A stretch of DNA of 64,000 bases from Nocardioides pini (lineage in GTDB: Bacteria; Actinomycetota; Actinomycetes; Propionibacteriales; Nocardioidaceae): contig NZ_JAPPUX010000002.1 in the NCBI RefSeq assembly GCF_026712185.1, positions 496,001-560,000 of the forward strand, given 5' to 3'. The position numbers and the translations under genes are program-made. Positions within the stretch are counted from its first letter, which is position 1. Each line of letters opens with the position of its first letter. The notes under the pieces were generated by a model. That model was not told the DNA's origin and did not search any database. It saw only the letters and a list, made by a program, of their open reading frames with translations. Below, piece by piece: positions 61,481-64,000 of this stretch.

Positions 61481-62277
61481 TGCTCCTCTGCGGGGCCGCG
61501 GGTGACCGCGGCCGAGTCGGCGTCGGCGTCGACTTCGGCGTCGGCGTCGTCGGTGTCATCGAACAGGTCGGCCGGCTCGTCGGCGTCGGGCGTGCCCTCG
61601 CTGTCGTTGGCGGCCACCAGCGCCTCGAGCAGCTCCTGCAGCAGCTCCAGCGGGATCAACGGCTCGACGGCCTCGCTGATCTCGAAGCGCTCCTCCGACC
61701 CGGTGCCGATCAGCAGCCCGGCCTTGACGATGCTCGTGATCGCGTTGCGCGCCCGCTTCTCGTCTCCCGCGACGTCGGTGGCGTGCGCGGGCCGGAAGCT
61801 CGCGACGTAGCCGACGACGTCCTCGCGGTCGACGAAGACGCGTGCGTCGCCGCTCGCGAGGCCGGCGCGCAGCCGGTCGCGCAGGTGGACCAGCACGAGC
61901 GTCTCCTCGCGCGACCACGCGGCGTCGTAGAGCATCGTCGGGAAGCGGCTCCCCGTCTCGGAGGTCGCCTGGCGCTTCCACGCGACCTCGCGGGCGCGGT
62001 CGACCTGGAGGTCGAGGAACAGGTCGTTGAGCCGGGACCGGATGAGCCGCTCGTGCTCGACGAGCACGCTCCAGTCGCGCGGGTGCGTGCGCGCGCTGAT
62101 GAAGCGCTGCTTGAGCAGCGTCACGAGGGCGCGGCGCTGGGCGTACTCGAGACCGCCCTCGTCGCCCTCGAACAGCGAGACGGATCCCTCGTCGAGCAGC
62201 TCGTCGTCGGCGAGCTGGAGGTCGAGGTCGTCGACCCCGGCCCTCGCGTCGGTGTCGGGGTGCGTGTCGACGCTCAT
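61477..62277 (-). CDS. jetB: DUF4194 protein JetB / MksE
   Basis: 266 residues of DUF4194, the kite-type subunit bridging the kleisin (JetA) and the SMC heads. The family region is YAQRRALVTLLKQRFIS through RARNAITSIVKAGLL, with very acidic N- and C-terminal tails (DDTDDADAEVDADADS). The ATG at 62277 overlaps jetA by 4 bp and the 3' end overlaps jetC by 4 bp. Confidence 0.9.
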   Translation of the reverse strand: MSVDTHPDTDARAGVDDLDLQLADDELLDEGSVSLFEGDEGGLEYAQRRALVTLLKQRFISARTHPRDWSVLVEHERLIRSRLNDLFLDLQVDRAREVAWKRQATSETGSRFPTMLYDAAWSREETLVLVHLRDRLRAGLASGDARVFVDREDVVGYVASFRPAHATDVAGDEKRARNAITSIVKAGLLIGTGSEERFEISEAVEPLIPLELLQELLEALVAANDSEGTPDADEPADLFDDTDDADAEVDADADSAAVTRGPAEEQ

Positions 62278-63773
62278 GCGCGGGTCTCCGTCGGGTGGTT
62301 GTCGGTGAGGTCCGGGTCGGGCAGGGGCGTGCGGGGGACGGTGAAGGTCCGCCGGCTGCCGTCGGGGCGGACGGCGTCGTAGTGCTCGACCGACTCCTCG
62401 GCGCGCCACTCGCGGTCGGCGGCGAGGTGCAGCAGCCCGAAGATCTCGACCGGCCGCCGCAGTGACGGCTCCAGCCCGTCGAAGAGGGCCCCGAGGGACG
62501 CGACCGGGAGCAGGGAGGTCGTCACGGCGTCGAGGCGCTCGCGCAGGGTCGCCAGCTTGGGCCCGCCCTGCATCACGAGGTCGGCGAGCGAGACCGGCGG
62601 CGCGAGGTCGGGGTCGGGGGCGCTGATGCGGTCGGGCAGCACGTCGTCGGCCGGGTCGTGGAAGCGCTCGCGCAGGTGGTCGATGCTCGTGCGGGCCGGG
62701 AGCAGCGCGACGTCGTGGGTCGCGCGCGGGCCGGTGGTGGCCATCCACGTCATCAGCTCCGCCTCCACCTGCCGCAGCGTCTGCTCGAGCTCACGGTCGC
62801 GGGCGCCGTCGTGGGAGACGATGTACTCCTTGAGCGTCGCGGTCACGCGCGACCGCTGGGCGAGCACCCGGTCGAGGCCGTCGCGCACCAGCCGCACCGT
62901 GCCGCGCAGCTCCGCACGGTCGGCGTCGCTGAGGATCCGGTCGGAGAGCGGGTGCTCGAGCAGGTCGGTCAGGTCCTCGCGCAGCTGGGTCACGAGGGCG
63001 TCGTCGCGCAGCAGCGCGAACGCACCCTCGAAGGCCCGCCCCTCATGGGTCGCCGTCATCAGCGCGTCGGCGCGGGCCAGGTAGTCGTCGATCACCTCAC
63101 CGGCCGGGCGGTCCTCCGCCCGGAACGCGGAGAGGATCTCGGTCCGGATGGTCGCGAACCGCTCCTCGACCCGGGCGAAGTCGCTCGGGAGCGCCGAGAT
63201 CAGCGACAGCAGCTCGGTGAACCCCTCGAGCATGTAGTCCTCGGTCGCGCCCTCCAGCTCGCCGCCGTCGACGAGGCGGTCCCGCTCGGCCCGCAGCCGG
63301 GCGATCTCCTCGTTGAGGATGGTCACGCGGGCCGTGCGGTCGGGGTTGGCCTCGGAGTTGAAGCGGCGGACCGTGCCCAGGATGGTGGCGACGCGGTGCT
63401 CGCTGAGCGTGGCACGGTCACGGGCGAGGTTCTTCACCAGCTCGAGCGCCTGCTGCGCGTGCGACGTCAGGGCGTAGACCTCGTGCCCCGCCTCGTCGAG
63501 CGACCGCACGAGCCACTGGCCCCGCATCCAGCGCTGGCACACCTCCCGGCCGGTGCCGGTGGGGACGTCCTGCTCCCCAGCCAGCCTCATCTGCGCGAGG
63601 TGCTCCTCGACCTGGGTGTGCAGCCGGGCCGTCGGGATGGGGTTGTTGGTGCGACCGAACGCCGTGCGGAAGATCGTGATCACCACCGGGGCCTGCCGCT
63701 GGTGGAGCAGGGTCAACGTCGGCTGCGCGAACGCGCTCTTCACGCGCGCGAGCTCGCCTGCGATCTCGCTCAC
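62274..63773 (-). CDS. jetA: DUF3375 protein JetA / MksF (kleisin)
   Basis: 499 residues of DUF3375, the kleisin subunit. Family stretches include FAQPTLTLLHQRQAPVVITI near the N-terminus and MLEGFTELLSLISALPSDFA in the middle. The GTG at 63773 has GGGAGG about 8 nt upstream and is preferred; GTG at 63800 would add nine basic residues. First gene of the jetABC operon. Confidence 0.9.
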   Translation of the reverse strand: MSEIAGELARVKSAFAQPTLTLLHQRQAPVVITIFRTAFGRTNNPIPTARLHTQVEEHLAQMRLAGEQDVPTGTGREVCQRWMRGQWLVRSLDEAGHEVYALTSHAQQALELVKNLARDRATLSEHRVATILGTVRRFNSEANPDRTARVTILNEEIARLRAERDRLVDGGELEGATEDYMLEGFTELLSLISALPSDFARVEERFATIRTEILSAFRAEDRPAGEVIDDYLARADALMTATHEGRAFEGAFALLRDDALVTQLREDLTDLLEHPLSDRILSDADRAELRGTVRLVRDGLDRVLAQRSRVTATLKEYIVSHDGARDRELEQTLRQVEAELMTWMATTGPRATHDVALLPARTSIDHLRERFHDPADDVLPDRISAPDPDLAPPVSLADLVMQGGPKLATLRERLDAVTTSLLPVASLGALFDGLEPSLRRPVEIFGLLHLAADREWRAEESVEHYDAVRPDGSRRTFTVPRTPLPDPDLTDNHPTETRA

Positions 63774-63891
63774 CGCCCGGCCTCCCCGCTTCGTCCCCAC
63801 CTGTGTCGGTGCGCAAGCATCGCAAAGGGCACCGACGGCCCGTGGAGCGGGCCCGTGCGTCAGGCCCCGACGACGTCGAGGTCGCCGTGAC

Positions 63892-64000
63892 TCACCGCAG
63901 CGCCAGCTGGGCGCTCACCTGCTCCGGCGCGCGGTCGTAGTGGGCGAACGCCCGGGTGAACGACGCCGACCCGTGGGCGAGGGAGCGCAGCTCGGTGGCG
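63892..64000 (-). CDS. Elongation factor G-like protein, C-terminal end (5' part outside window)
   Basis: Only the last 35 residues are visible: ATELRSLAHGSASFTRAFAH, then YDRAPEQVSAQLALR and stop. This matches the end of EF-G domain V (LRSLTxGxAxFTxxFxHYxxxP). It is probably the actinobacterial EF-G2-like translation factor GTPase rather than canonical EF-G, whose usual place is by rpsL/rpsG. Confidence 0.75.
   Translation of the reverse strand, partial: ATELRSLAHGSASFTRAFAHYDRAPEQVSAQLALR

Noticed and set aside
58007..63773. Complete Wadjet defence system
   Set aside because: jetD is missing at both flanks: the sigma gene lies downstream and an EF-G-like gene upstream.
1..64000. tRNA, rRNA or CRISPR loci
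   Set aside because: I looked in all gaps over about 100 bp and saw no cloverleaf-like structure, rRNA text or regularly spaced repeat array; a covariance-model scan would be decisive.
63892..64000. Tetracycline ribosomal protection protein
   Set aside because: The visible 35 residues match the end of EF-G domain V; nothing specific to TetM/TetO-type proteins can be seen.

Overview
The window is 64 kb of chromosomal DNA from a high-GC actinobacterium, most likely a Nocardioides-type member of the Propionibacteriales. I infer this from the overwhelmingly G/C third codon positions, frequent GTG starts, a textbook GlnR box before glnA, actinobacterial families (DUF4191, DUF1876, 13E12-type HNH), an actinobacterial LexA box, and several promoters that appear to make leaderless mRNAs. 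I found no rRNA, tRNA or CRISPR array.

Layout. Bases 1-18.5 kb are core metabolism, rich in lipoyl-dependent functions: gcvT (cut by the left edge), pepA, lpdA, a two-lipoyl-domain sucB, lipB, lipA and glnA, with a fused four-domain ABC exporter, a TIGR01777 epimerase and a MerR/DUF4188 pair in between. Two intergenic stretches (6.5-7.0 kb and 12.0 kb) carry striking palindromes. Bases 18.7-31.8 kb form an accessory catabolic block: a tightly overlapping 12-gene minus-strand operon plus a divergent adenylate kinase and a second GntR regulator. It encodes a two-subunit PEP-synthase-like phosphotransferase (ATP-grasp subunit plus phosphohistidine subunit, as in phenylphosphate synthase or the CreH/CreI pair), a three-subunit molybdenum hydroxylase with CoxG, a histidine phosphatase, an ABM monooxygenase, an FAH-family hydrolase, a semialdehyde dehydrogenase and an MBL hydrolase. 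The simplest reading is a pathway that phosphorylates an aromatic or heteroaromatic hydroxyl compound, oxidises it and removes the phosphate, with the adenylate kinase recycling the AMP. The substrate is unknown. A 13-bp copy of the glnA 3' end lies on the far side of the block, so it may be a mobile insertion. This is my main candidate for an undescribed system.

Bases 32.2-37.4 kb look like a dormancy or hypoxia island: two tandem universal stress proteins, a DUF1876 protein (the Rv1738 family), a YjdF-like membrane protein, a zinc alcohol dehydrogenase and a membrane protein, with DosR-like boxes (RGGAC-CTTS-GSCCC) before most transcription units. Bases 37.6-50 kb carry membrane and signalling genes: BrkB, EamA, a GGDEF cyclase, GlsB, DUF1269 proteins, a PAS histidine kinase convergent with an SpoIIE-type phosphatase, an aquaporin and a GNAT/acyl-CoA-synthetase fusion. 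Bases 50-53.5 kb hold genomic debris (a decayed threonine dehydratase, an IS5 remnant) with HU and an SOS-boxed HNH gene. Bases 53.7-64 kb carry ackA-pta, a SigB/F-type sigma factor, and jetA-jetB-jetC (an SMC-like Wadjet/MksBEF complex) without the nuclease jetD, followed by the end of an EF-G-like gene at the right edge.
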